From an uncultured Acetatifactor sp. (GTDB lineage: Bacteria; Bacillota; Clostridia; Lachnospirales; Lachnospiraceae): a DNA stretch of 30,849 bases. Location of the stretch: the NCBI GenBank assembly GCA_910589655.1, contig CAJUTJ010000023.1:1-30849 (forward strand), read 5' to 3'. Under the pieces are notes generated by a model. That model was not told the DNA's origin, searched no databases, and saw nothing but the letters and a program-made list of their open reading frames with translations. Of the stretch, positions 16,160 through 22,636 are shown in pieces; position 1 is the first letter of the stretch; each line of letters starts with the position of its first letter. Made by a program: the position numbers and the translations under genes.

Positions 16160-16669
16160 CTAAGTAGTGCTTCCGAACCCGCCGTTGCGGATTCCCACCG
16201 CGTCATCATCCACCGTGATTCCGTATTCCAAGAAAATCCCTTGGACAATTCCCGTCCCCTGTTCTACGGTCAATGTCTTTCCCTCGTTAGAATCATTGGT
16301 GAGCTTTACGAAAATGTGGCCTTCATTGTCGGAAAAAAAGTAATCGCTGTCTATAATACCCACAGTATTGTTCATCTGTAATCTGAATCGAAAGCCCAAT
16401 CCGCTTCTGGGGTAGAGCTTCAATACCCAGTCTTCTTCCATTTTTACCCGTATGCCCGTAGGAATCTTAATCGTGGCAGCAGGCGGCAGAGAAAAAGCAA
16501 AAGGAGCAAAAAAATCATATCCGGCGCTGCCTCTGGTAGCTCTCCTCGGCAGTTTCAGCGCTTCGTACATTCCCTTAATATCCGCTTCCGCATACTGCGG
16601 AAATTCTTCCGATACCGCCTGCATAAACAGTTCTTCACTTACTTTAAAAAATTGTGCTATTTTTTTCAT
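16160..16669 (-). CDS. dut: dUTP diphosphatase (dUTPase)
   Basis: A 169-residue protein with the five trimeric dUTPase motifs in order: RATRGSAGYDFFA (I), PRSGLGF (II), GIIDSDYF with the catalytic Asp (III), QGTGIVQGIF (IV) and RNGGFGSTT at the C-terminus (V), the flexible arm that closes on the nucleotide. An N-terminal extension of about 40 residues before motif I is common in Firmicutes. The enzyme hydrolyses dUTP to dUMP and pyrophosphate, keeping uracil out of DNA and providing dUMP for thymidylate. It lies 124 nt after nrdG in the same direction, next to dNTP synthesis. ATG 16669 has AGAGGT 6 nt upstream. Confidence 0.93.
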   Translation of the reverse strand: MKKIAQFFKVSEELFMQAVSEEFPQYAEADIKGMYEALKLPRRATRGSAGYDFFAPFAFSLPPAATIKIPTGIRVKMEEDWVLKLYPRSGLGFRFRLQMNNTVGIIDSDYFFSDNEGHIFVKLTNDSNEGKTLTVEQGTGIVQGIFLEYGITVDDDAVGIRNGGFGSTT

Positions 16670-16793
16670 AAATACCTCTATGCATTTCTTTTAGGCGTTC
16701 CTTGCCGCTGTACTGTCCGCATGGCCTCCGGCAACTCTCCCGGAATCGTCTGTCATGGGGAATGCGCTTATAAGGAAGCGGCAGGATATCACT

Positions 16794-17354
16794 TTAATTA
16801 CAGCATCCCCGCACGGTTTCCGGTTTTTCAGTGACTTTATAATCCTCCGCATAATTTTCGCAGTACAATACCGGGATCCGTTGATTCTCCTGCGAGAGCG
16901 TCTTTTTCACATCAATGACTCTCTGGTTTGAGCTTCCCTTCCAAAGCAGCTTTGCATCTTCCTTCTCCGCCACGAATTCCCCGTCCACCACCACATCTAC
17001 ATACTTCATCAACGGATAGGCAGAAATATTTTCCCACACATCCCCGGTGTACAGCCAAATTGTCTTATCCGGAAATTTATCCTTTATCTCCGCCATAAAT
17101 TCCCTGACTGCCATGGCGTTGGCGGGATGTAAGGGATCTCCCCCGGAAAAAGTAATTCCTGAAATATAATTTTTCGCAAGCTGTTCGAAAACTTCCCGTT
17201 TGGCGGCATCGTCAAACAACAAACCGCCGTCCGGATCCCAAGTAATGGGATTATGACATCCTTTGCAGCAATGATTGCAGCCCGCCACCCATAAAACCAC
17301 GCGCAGCCCATCGCCGTTTAGCATATCGTCCTTTGTTATATTATGGTATCTCAT
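16794..17354 (-). CDS. nrdG: Anaerobic ribonucleotide reductase activating protein (radical SAM)
   Basis: A 186-residue radical-SAM enzyme that makes the glycyl radical on NrdD. ATG 17354 (RYHNITKDDML) has GGAGGGG 3-9 nt upstream; a 10-residue longer frame is rejected. The [4Fe-4S] motif is CX3CX2C (Cys26, Cys30, Cys33 in GCNHCCKGCHNP), followed by the SAM-binding FSGGDPL. Length and the WDP..GG segment match NrdG. It follows nrdD after about 320 nt that are full of repeats, more than usual for this pair. Electrons come from flavodoxin or ferredoxin in this family. Confidence 0.95.
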   Translation of the reverse strand: MRYHNITKDDMLNGDGLRVVLWVAGCNHCCKGCHNPITWDPDGGLLFDDAAKREVFEQLAKNYISGITFSGGDPLHPANAMAVREFMAEIKDKFPDKTIWLYTGDVWENISAYPLMKYVDVVVDGEFVAEKEDAKLLWKGSSNQRVIDVKKTLSQENQRIPVLYCENYAEDYKVTEKPETVRGCCN

Positions 17355-17676
17355 TAACCCCTCCACAATGCCGCTACAAGGCATCCCACAATCCCGTCAT
17401 CAGAAACAATTTTTCAAAATCACCGAAAAAATCTAACCTATATTCTTGCAGCACAAACAATCAATGAATCGGTGCAAGGCAAGGAATGACTTAGTTTCTC
17501 TTAGGTTAGATACAAGAGGGTGTGCCGGCACAAACAATCAATGAATCGGTGCAAGTCTGGAAGAATCGCTGATGCGATTCTTCTAACTGCTTTAGCAGTT
17601 TGGGGAGAAGCTCTGCTTAGCAGAGCGTGAAATCACTTAGCGAGGTCTTTTCGAGCTTAGTGATTTCCTTTACACT
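17355..17676. repeat. Repeat- and hairpin-rich spacer between nrdD and nrdG
   Basis: This 322-nt gap holds two copies of a short repeat (CAATCAATGAATCGGTGCAAG at 17458 and 17535), a long-range inverted repeat ATCTAACCTA (17431-17440) / TAGGTTAGAT (17502-17511) around the first copy, and four adjacent hairpins: GAATCGC/GCGATTC (17563-17580), AACTGCT/AGCAGTT (17585-17600), GCTCTGC/GCAGAGC (17610-17626), and a longer stem GAAATCACT/AGTGATTTC with loop GTCTTTT-like (17629-17667). No gene is seen. The RNA of an nrdDG message would fold strongly here, which could stop, process or stabilise the transcript. Confidence 0.8.
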
Positions 17677-19866
17677 TTACATAGATTTCCTCTCCGCGAT
17701 TTCCGCCATCTTGGCATCATTCAGCCGGGTATCTCCGTGTACGCGGGAATAGGACAGATAACCGTTCATACGGTCAATTTTCGTAAGATTATGGCTGCCG
17801 CACTTGGGACACACATCCATCTCCAGTTCCTGATGCCCGCAGTCGTCACAATATGCCAAGGAAAGATTCACACCCTCATAAAAGCCCATATCCATTGCAC
17901 GGCGGATCAAGGTCTTTACCGCCGTAATATTGTAATCAATGGGATATTTCACATATTGAATCTTCCCGCCGTTGCAAAGGTTCCAAAAGCGTTCTTCCTT
18001 ATCCTGCTTTTCAATGGGAGTGATATCCTCACTTACATGGCAGTGGAAACTGTTGCTCACATACTCCCTGTCGGAAACCCCTTCCACAATGCCGTACTTA
18101 TTACGGAACTGCTTTACCTGCACCCCGCAGAGATTCTCCGCAGGTGTTCCGTAGATGGCATATAGATTGCCGTCCGTCTCCTTGAATTCGTTTACCCTTG
18201 CATTGATATACTCCATTACCTCCAAGGCAAACGCTCCGTCCTCCACCAGAGACTTCCCGTTATAAAGCTCCTGAAGCTCATTCAGCGCCGTGATGCCGAA
18301 GCTGGCAGTGGCAGACTTTAACAGTGGTTTGATCTTATCATGCAATCCCAGTTTTCCCCCTAAAAATCCGCCTTCACAATAGGCCAAGGGATTGGTGGAT
18401 GCCCTCATCTCGCCAAGGTAAGCATAGGTGCGGATATGAAGCTGGCGGATCAGATTCAAATAATAGTCCAGCACCTCATAAAAATCACGGCTTTCCTTCC
18501 TTGACTTGGCTAAAATCATGGGAAGATGCAGCGACACCGCACCGATGTTGAAACGTCCCACAAATACAGGCTTGTCCTGCTCGTCGGCAGGATGCATCCC
18601 ACCCCTCTCGTACCACGGGGAAAGAAATGCCCTGCAGCCCATAGGCGAAATAATTCTTCCATACTTTTTATATATGCTTGCCACATAACCTTTTCCCGTG
18701 AGACTCAGCCAGTCAGGGTACATGGTCTTGGCAGAGCACTCCACACCGGCTTCAAACACATCCTCCAAAGGTTTTCCGGGCCCGTGGAGATTCTCATCAT
18801 ATAGAAATACAATCTTAGGGAACAAAACCGGCTTTTTACAGTCCTTTTTGCCTTGCCCTCTCTTCCTCACATTCAGCATTGTCATGGTGGCAAGTCTGGC
18901 AAACTTCCCTGTACCGGTTCCCGCCGTCACCGTGATAAAGGGATAATCCCCCCGGCTGCTTCCCACTGTGTTAAATTTATATTCCCAGCCCTGAAATCCC
19001 TGTTCGAACTCCCGGACCACGTCCTCATAAGCTTCCTGCTCCGCCCTCCGGCCGTCAATACCCAGACGCTCATATTTCTCCAAATATCTCTGATAAGATT
19101 TCTCCGCATAAGGCTCCAGAATCGTGTCCACACTGGGGACGGTAAATCCGCCGTACTGCTGGCTGGCCGCACTGAGAACAATATCTCCGATGACATCAAA
19201 CGCCACATCAAGAGATTTCGGCTCATTATACCATACATTCCCCATCTCAAAGCCGCCGCTTAACACATTCTGCACGTCGAACAGGCAGCAGTTCATAGTA
19301 TCCCTTCTGGCGGACATATCATGGATATAAATATAGCCGTCACGGCATGCCTGAATCTCTTCCGTCGTCAAAAAGAACTTCTGATACAATTCCTTGTTCA
19401 GCTGGTTAAAAATCAGGCTTCTCTTGGTAGCCACCAGAGCGGAATCCGTGTTGGCATTTTCCTTGTCTCCTATATACATAATGGACTGGCTCTTTTTATA
19501 GACATCATCCAGCATACGGACAAAATCCTGCTTATAATTGCGGTAATCGCGATAACTCTTGGCCACCACAGGCTTAACCTGCTCCAATGCGCTTTCCACA
19601 ATATTATGCATAACGGGAATGGGGATTTGATCTGTCTCCATCTCATTTACTTTCTCAATGACATATTGGCAGATATGGCGTTCCTCTGCTTCGGTGAACT
19701 TTGTCAATGCCCTGTAAGCGCTTTTTCCCACTGCGCTGATCACCTTCTGTACATTAAACGCTTCCTTGCTGCCGTCTTTCTTGATCACATAAACTTCTTT
19801 CTCAGGCATAAAATCCTCACTATAGTCTAAACAATCTGCTGCATCCTGATCAAAATTACTGCTCAT
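17677..19866 (-). CDS. nrdD: Anaerobic (class III) ribonucleoside-triphosphate reductase
   Basis: A 729-residue glycyl radical enzyme that reduces ribonucleoside triphosphates to dNTPs without oxygen, in the cytosol, activated by NrdG. ATG 19866 is preferred because AGAAGGG lies about 10 nt upstream; the ATG at 19875 is too close and a much longer frame has no support. An N-terminal ATP-cone (EVYVIKKDGSKEAFNVQKVISAVGK) is the allosteric dNTP/ATP switch. The catalytic barrel follows (YIHDMSARRDTMNCCLFD; active-site cysteines in the barrel). A zinc site sits near the end (CDDCGHQELEMDVCPKCG) and the radical Gly702 is in RMNGYLS. The promoter at 20252-20280 and an NrdR-like box lie about 380 nt upstream, so the message has an unusually long leader. 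Confidence 0.96.
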   Translation of the reverse strand: MSSNFDQDAADCLDYSEDFMPEKEVYVIKKDGSKEAFNVQKVISAVGKSAYRALTKFTEAEERHICQYVIEKVNEMETDQIPIPVMHNIVESALEQVKPVVAKSYRDYRNYKQDFVRMLDDVYKKSQSIMYIGDKENANTDSALVATKRSLIFNQLNKELYQKFFLTTEEIQACRDGYIYIHDMSARRDTMNCCLFDVQNVLSGGFEMGNVWYNEPKSLDVAFDVIGDIVLSAASQQYGGFTVPSVDTILEPYAEKSYQRYLEKYERLGIDGRRAEQEAYEDVVREFEQGFQGWEYKFNTVGSSRGDYPFITVTAGTGTGKFARLATMTMLNVRKRGQGKKDCKKPVLFPKIVFLYDENLHGPGKPLEDVFEAGVECSAKTMYPDWLSLTGKGYVASIYKKYGRIISPMGCRAFLSPWYERGGMHPADEQDKPVFVGRFNIGAVSLHLPMILAKSRKESRDFYEVLDYYLNLIRQLHIRTYAYLGEMRASTNPLAYCEGGFLGGKLGLHDKIKPLLKSATASFGITALNELQELYNGKSLVEDGAFALEVMEYINARVNEFKETDGNLYAIYGTPAENLCGVQVKQFRNKYGIVEGVSDREYVSNSFHCHVSEDITPIEKQDKEERFWNLCNGGKIQYVKYPIDYNITAVKTLIRRAMDMGFYEGVNLSLAYCDDCGHQELEMDVCPKCGSHNLTKIDRMNGYLSYSRVHGDTRLNDAKMAEIAERKSM

Positions 19867-20220
19867 TCCATTCATTCCCTTCTGAAAAACACACTGTCTC
19901 TTTACTATCGGTACTATCGGTATACTATATCCTGCGCATTTCGCCAAATTTCCTGTCTGCATTGTTCTGTGTGCATTGCCGCTTGGTAAAACCACACCCA
20001 ATATTTGTTCCTCGACAAGACGGCTGAAGAAAGCGATGCGGCAGCAGCATTGAGTGAAGTCAATAAAATCCACCCTGATACACCTTGCCGATATAAATAT
20101 TCTACGGAAATTCGCCAGATATCATATAGACATACACTTTCCTGCACCGGAACTGCACAAATTTAGACATTCTAATCCGCATTGGCAAAAACGCAATATT
20201 TAGAGATTTCTTGTAATATT
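19867..20220 (-). other. Long nrdD leader without a recognised gene
   Basis: About 350 nt lie between the start point of the nrdD promoter and its start codon. It contains a tandem direct repeat ACCGATAGT-ACCGATAGT on the minus strand (about 19905-19922). The short frames in it are not convincing. I compared it by eye with the cobalamin riboswitch, because B12 links to ribonucleotide reductase control elsewhere, and did not find the conserved B12 box. Confidence 0.5.
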
Positions 20221-20236
20221 CTCCTATATATTGTAT
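20221..20236. promoter_or_regulatory. NrdR-box-like operator of nrdD
   Basis: On the minus strand ATACAATATATAGGAG matches 12 of 16 positions of the NrdR consensus ACAC-A-ATATATAGTGT type. It lies just downstream of the nrdD -10 box, where binding would block transcription. NrdR is the usual repressor of bacterial nrd genes and normally uses two boxes about 31 bp apart; a second good box is not seen. Confidence 0.5.
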
Positions 20237-20251
20237 CCGTTTCTTCTTAAC

Positions 20252-20280
20252 AGTATAAGTAAAAATCATCCGCTTGTCAA
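20252..20280 (-). promoter_or_regulatory. Sigma-A promoter of nrdD
   Basis: On the minus strand TTGACA (20280-20275) and TATACT (20257-20252) with a 17-bp spacer: a strong housekeeping promoter. It lies between the WYL regulator stop and nrdD. Confidence 0.82.
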
Positions 20281-20322
20281 TTCGATATATTACCAAAATA
20301 TTTTTAAAAGGTATCTAATATT

Positions 20323-21342
20323 TTAGATACCTTTTCCATGGTTTAATCCTTCTGTAATTTTCATCGTATTGATAATATCCGCAAGCCAGCCATTATACTG
20401 TTCTTTCACGGAAGCCGGACTGATAACCACCGCTTCCCGCCCGATGCCGGCCAGCCATCCGAAAAACTGGCCGCTGACCGCCACTTTCACCCGGACACGG
20501 AAAATGCGATCCGTCATGGGCCGGATATCGGCATCCTTGCCAAACCGATCCAATACCACGCCCACCAGTCTGTTGGGAAATTGCAGCGTTACGCTCTCCT
20601 CGTCGCCGCTGTACATACCGAAAGTCTGATTCGTATAAGACGCCGGATCGATTTGGGAAAACTGTTCCACACCTTCCCGTTTCTGTTCCAGTACCTCCGC
20701 CTTGCCCATCTTATCCACTCGGAAATGTTTCATAACACTGTCCGCGCTGTCGTATGCTGCCAAATAATAATTCTCTTCCCGCCAAATCAACGCCCAAGGA
20801 CTTACGGTTCTCTCCGCATTGGCTCTGGGCACCAGCTGCTTTTTCAGGTTCCAGTCCAGATACTGAAAACGGATCTGCCTATTCTCCTGAATGGCTCTAT
20901 GTATACTGTCTACATTATAATAAATACTTTCATTTTCCGTCTTGATCCTTCCGGCTACATATACCTGCCTTTGCAGCTTTCCGGCATCGTACTTTCCGGC
21001 CATCTGCTCCAGCTTTTTGATCAGACTGCGGGACTTCCGGGTGGTAATAAACCGGGAAGCCTGCACCGCATCCACCAGCAGCTTCAGCTCTGCCAGCTCG
21101 AAGTCTCTGCCCGCCATATAATAGCCGCCGCCAAGCCTGCTGTGTATCTGTATGATATCATAACCGAACTGACAGAGCTTATCAATGTCATCATAAATGC
21201 TTTTCCGCTCCGAGTGAATTCCGTTGGCGTCCAAATAGGCGATAATATCCGTAGTACTGACAGGATGGCGCTCATCCGTACTCTCCGACAAAAGTTTCAC
21301 GATATACAAGAGCTTCAGTTTTTGTCCAGCCGATTTCGCCAT
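20323..21342 (-). CDS. WYL-domain transcriptional regulator
   Basis: A 339-residue protein: an N-terminal helix-turn-helix (about 5-60; KLLYIVKLLSE, VSTTDIIAYLDANGIHSERKSIYDDIDKL), then a WYL domain around 140-215 (RQIRFQYLDWN, VSPWALIWREENYYLAAYD) and a C-terminal WCX-like segment. WYL domains bind nucleic acid ligands or nucleotides in several known regulators. ATG 21342 lies 2 nt after the stop of the HAD gene, so the two are translationally coupled; a TTG at 21348 is an alternative. The neighbours (a nucleotidase-like enzyme before, nrdD after) suggest a link with nucleotide metabolism, which remains inference. Confidence 0.85.
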   Translation of the reverse strand: MAKSAGQKLKLLYIVKLLSESTDERHPVSTTDIIAYLDANGIHSERKSIYDDIDKLCQFGYDIIQIHSRLGGGYYMAGRDFELAELKLLVDAVQASRFITTRKSRSLIKKLEQMAGKYDAGKLQRQVYVAGRIKTENESIYYNVDSIHRAIQENRQIRFQYLDWNLKKQLVPRANAERTVSPWALIWREENYYLAAYDSADSVMKHFRVDKMGKAEVLEQKREGVEQFSQIDPASYTNQTFGMYSGDEESVTLQFPNRLVGVVLDRFGKDADIRPMTDRIFRVRVKVAVSGQFFGWLAGIGREAVVISPASVKEQYNGWLADIINTMKITEGLNHGKGI

Positions 21343-21344
21343 AT

Positions 21345-22043
21345 TCAAAAACCCCCAAGGATATCATAAATCATATGTAAATCGCAGATCTCATAATCCG
21401 GCTTCCACAATGTGTTGTTTTCCTTCTCTTTGGAGTGATACCAACAGGTGGGTATCCCGGACTGTATGCCGCCTTTGATATCGCTGGACAGAGAGTCTCC
21501 CACGATCAATACCTTCGATCTCTCCCTCGCTCCGATCTGTTCCAAGCAACTGTCAAAGAACTCCTTTTGAGGCTTATGGCATCCCATTTCTTCCGAGATA
21601 AAGATCCCGTCCATCACATCCATGATTCCGGAGAGTTTTAACTTGCTCCGCTGGGTAGAAGAAACGCCGTTGGTAATTACATACTGTCCAATCTTTCCCT
21701 GCAGCGATTTACAGATCGTCAGAGCATCATCATGAAACCGGAAAACACTGCCCAGCGCTTCCTGATATTCCTGCCGAAAAGCTTCCACGTCAATACTCTC
21801 AATGCCATACTCGGAAAAGAGTACACAAAAACGACCGGTCAGCAATTCTTTCTTGGTAACTTCCCCAAGTTCCAAACGTTTCCAGTAGTCATCATTAATT
21901 TGTTTATATCGCTGTATTTGTTCCTCTGTAATCTCCAATCCTGCCGTCTGAAAGCATTTGGTAAGTGCATACCTCTGTGAATACGGAAAATCGAGAAGAG
22001 TGTCGTCCACATCCCAAAGTATGACAGAATAATTACAGCCCAT
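21345..22043 (-). CDS. HAD-family hydrolase, YjjG/YfnB-like (pyrimidine) 5'-nucleotidase
   Basis: A 232-residue HAD phosphatase. Motif I is WDVDDTLLDF with nucleophile Asp11 and Asp13; motif II is VITNGVS; Lys lies in CHKPQKEFFD (motif III) and the acidic pair in LIVGDSLSSDIKGG (motif IV). The cap region with YSQRYALTKCF and INDDYWKRLELGEVTKKELLTGRF is typical of the YjjG/YfnB branch, which removes phosphate from (deoxy)nucleoside monophosphates, including unusual pyrimidines. It begins 3 nt after the small membrane protein stop and ends 2 nt before the WYL gene. Position close to nrdD, nrdG and dut fits a housekeeping role in the dNTP pool. Confidence 0.85.
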   Translation of the reverse strand: MGCNYSVILWDVDDTLLDFPYSQRYALTKCFQTAGLEITEEQIQRYKQINDDYWKRLELGEVTKKELLTGRFCVLFSEYGIESIDVEAFRQEYQEALGSVFRFHDDALTICKSLQGKIGQYVITNGVSSTQRSKLKLSGIMDVMDGIFISEEMGCHKPQKEFFDSCLEQIGARERSKVLIVGDSLSSDIKGGIQSGIPTCWYHSKEKENNTLWKPDYEICDLHMIYDILGGF

Positions 22044-22046
22044 ATC

Positions 22047-22205
22047 TTACGCTTCCCCTGCTCCGTCCGCAGTTTCAACCTTGGGAGCCTTTGCATTCTT
22101 TTTCTTAGCCAATGTAATTCCGACGGTAACGGCCACTGCCGCAAGCACGCCGATTACCAGCAGCAGCATAATATAAGATAAAAAAGTATTTACAAAGCTT
22201 ACCAT
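22047..22205 (-). CDS. Small single-pass membrane protein (52 residues)
   Basis: Encodes MVSFVNTFLSYIMLLLVIGV, then an Ala/Val-rich continuation of the helix, a basic stop (LAKKKNAKAPK) and a short acidic tail. GGAGG lies 5-9 nt before the ATG. The orientation is probably N-out/C-in because lysines follow the helix. Similar ~45-55-residue proteins occur in Lachnospiraceae and are sometimes labelled 'vanadium nitrogenase', which this is not. The function is unknown. It is the first gene of a unit with the HAD nucleotidase and WYL regulator, after a 180-nt structured leader and a strong promoter with an NrdR-like box. Confidence 0.8.
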   Translation of the reverse strand: MVSFVNTFLSYIMLLLVIGVLAAVAVTVGITLAKKKNAKAPKVETADGAGEA

Positions 22206-22217
22206 AATAACCTCCAT

Positions 22218-22344
22218 GCCGCTTTAGCGGCTCAAATAGATATGAAAAACGCTGTCTTTCGCGTTTTTCTAACTGCTTCAGCAGTTTGTGAAACTTAATA
22301 CTTCTTAGGCAGTGTCTTTTGCTGCCTTAGACGTATTTTTCACA
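22218..22344. repeat. Chain of hairpins in the leader of the small membrane protein
   Basis: Four stems in a row: GCCGCT/AGCGGC (22218-22231, next to the ribosome binding site), AAAAACGC/GCGTTTTT (22245-22268), AACTGCT/AGCAGTT (22271-22286), and a nested stem TGTGAAA/TTTCACA (22287-22344) enclosing CTTAGGCAG/CTGCCTTAG with loop TGTCTTTTG. The third stem and flanks match 17581-17602 in 21 of 22 positions, and both chains end in a long stem with a GTCTTTT loop. They are two members of one repeat family. Confidence 0.82.
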
Positions 22345-22367
22345 CTAACACCTCACCTTTTATTGTA

Positions 22368-22383
22368 ACACAATATATTGTAT
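22368..22383. promoter_or_regulatory. NrdR-box-like palindrome
   Basis: ACACAATATATTGTAT has a perfect 12-bp palindromic core (ACAATATATTGT) and matches the 16-bp NrdR consensus in all but one or two positions. It starts about 8 bp downstream of the -10 box of the promoter at 22392-22420, where a bound repressor would block transcription. It shares GATACAATATAT with the nrdD box. Confidence 0.55.
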
Positions 22384-22391
22384 CTTTTTCC

Positions 22392-22420
22392 AGTATACCA
22401 ATCTTAATAATGTTCGTCAA
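22392..22420 (-). promoter_or_regulatory. Sigma-A promoter of the small protein-HAD-WYL unit
   Basis: On the minus strand TTGACG (22420-22415) and TATACT (22397-22392) are separated by exactly 17 bp. The same -10 hexamer and spacing are used by nrdD. Confidence 0.82.
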
Positions 22421-22471
22421 GTAAGGAAACTCTATCTCACTGATAAATTTGCCGTCTGTTACGGTTCACCC

Positions 22472-22520
22472 GCCGCGAGGTGTTTTCACGCTGTTTCTGC
22501 GTGGCAAACCCGCGACAGAC
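22472..22520 (+). repeat. Dispersed 49-bp repeat, copy A
   Basis: Starts GCCGCGAGGTGTTTTC and contains the hairpin CACGC-TGTTTCT-GCGTG. The first 32 bases are identical to the reverse strand of 30588-30557 and the whole 49 bp differ at about three to four positions. It lies in the gap 22421-22636 downstream of the MutS-like gene, where no gene is seen. Confidence 0.85.
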
Positions 22521-22636
22521 GCCTCACATTACCATTCATTCCTCTCATGGCAGCACAAGGATTTTGATAAACTCCTTTGTATCTGCTGTGGTCAGGAAGC
22601 GGCGGCAACACCGAAACAGCCATTTCCGCAGAAGCT

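Noticed and set aside
17455..17566. CRISPR array from the repeated GAATCGGTGCAAG segments
   Set aside because: Only two local copies with 77-bp spacing, the repeat is imperfect, and no cas genes are present.
19914..20147. A 77-residue minus-strand frame in the nrdD leader
   Set aside because: No ribosome binding site, no recognisable domain, and cysteine/tryptophan-rich composition unlike the neighbouring genes.
19867..20250. Cobalamin riboswitch before nrdD
   Set aside because: A partial GGTGCAGG-like segment is present but the B12 box and the rest of the conserved core are missing.
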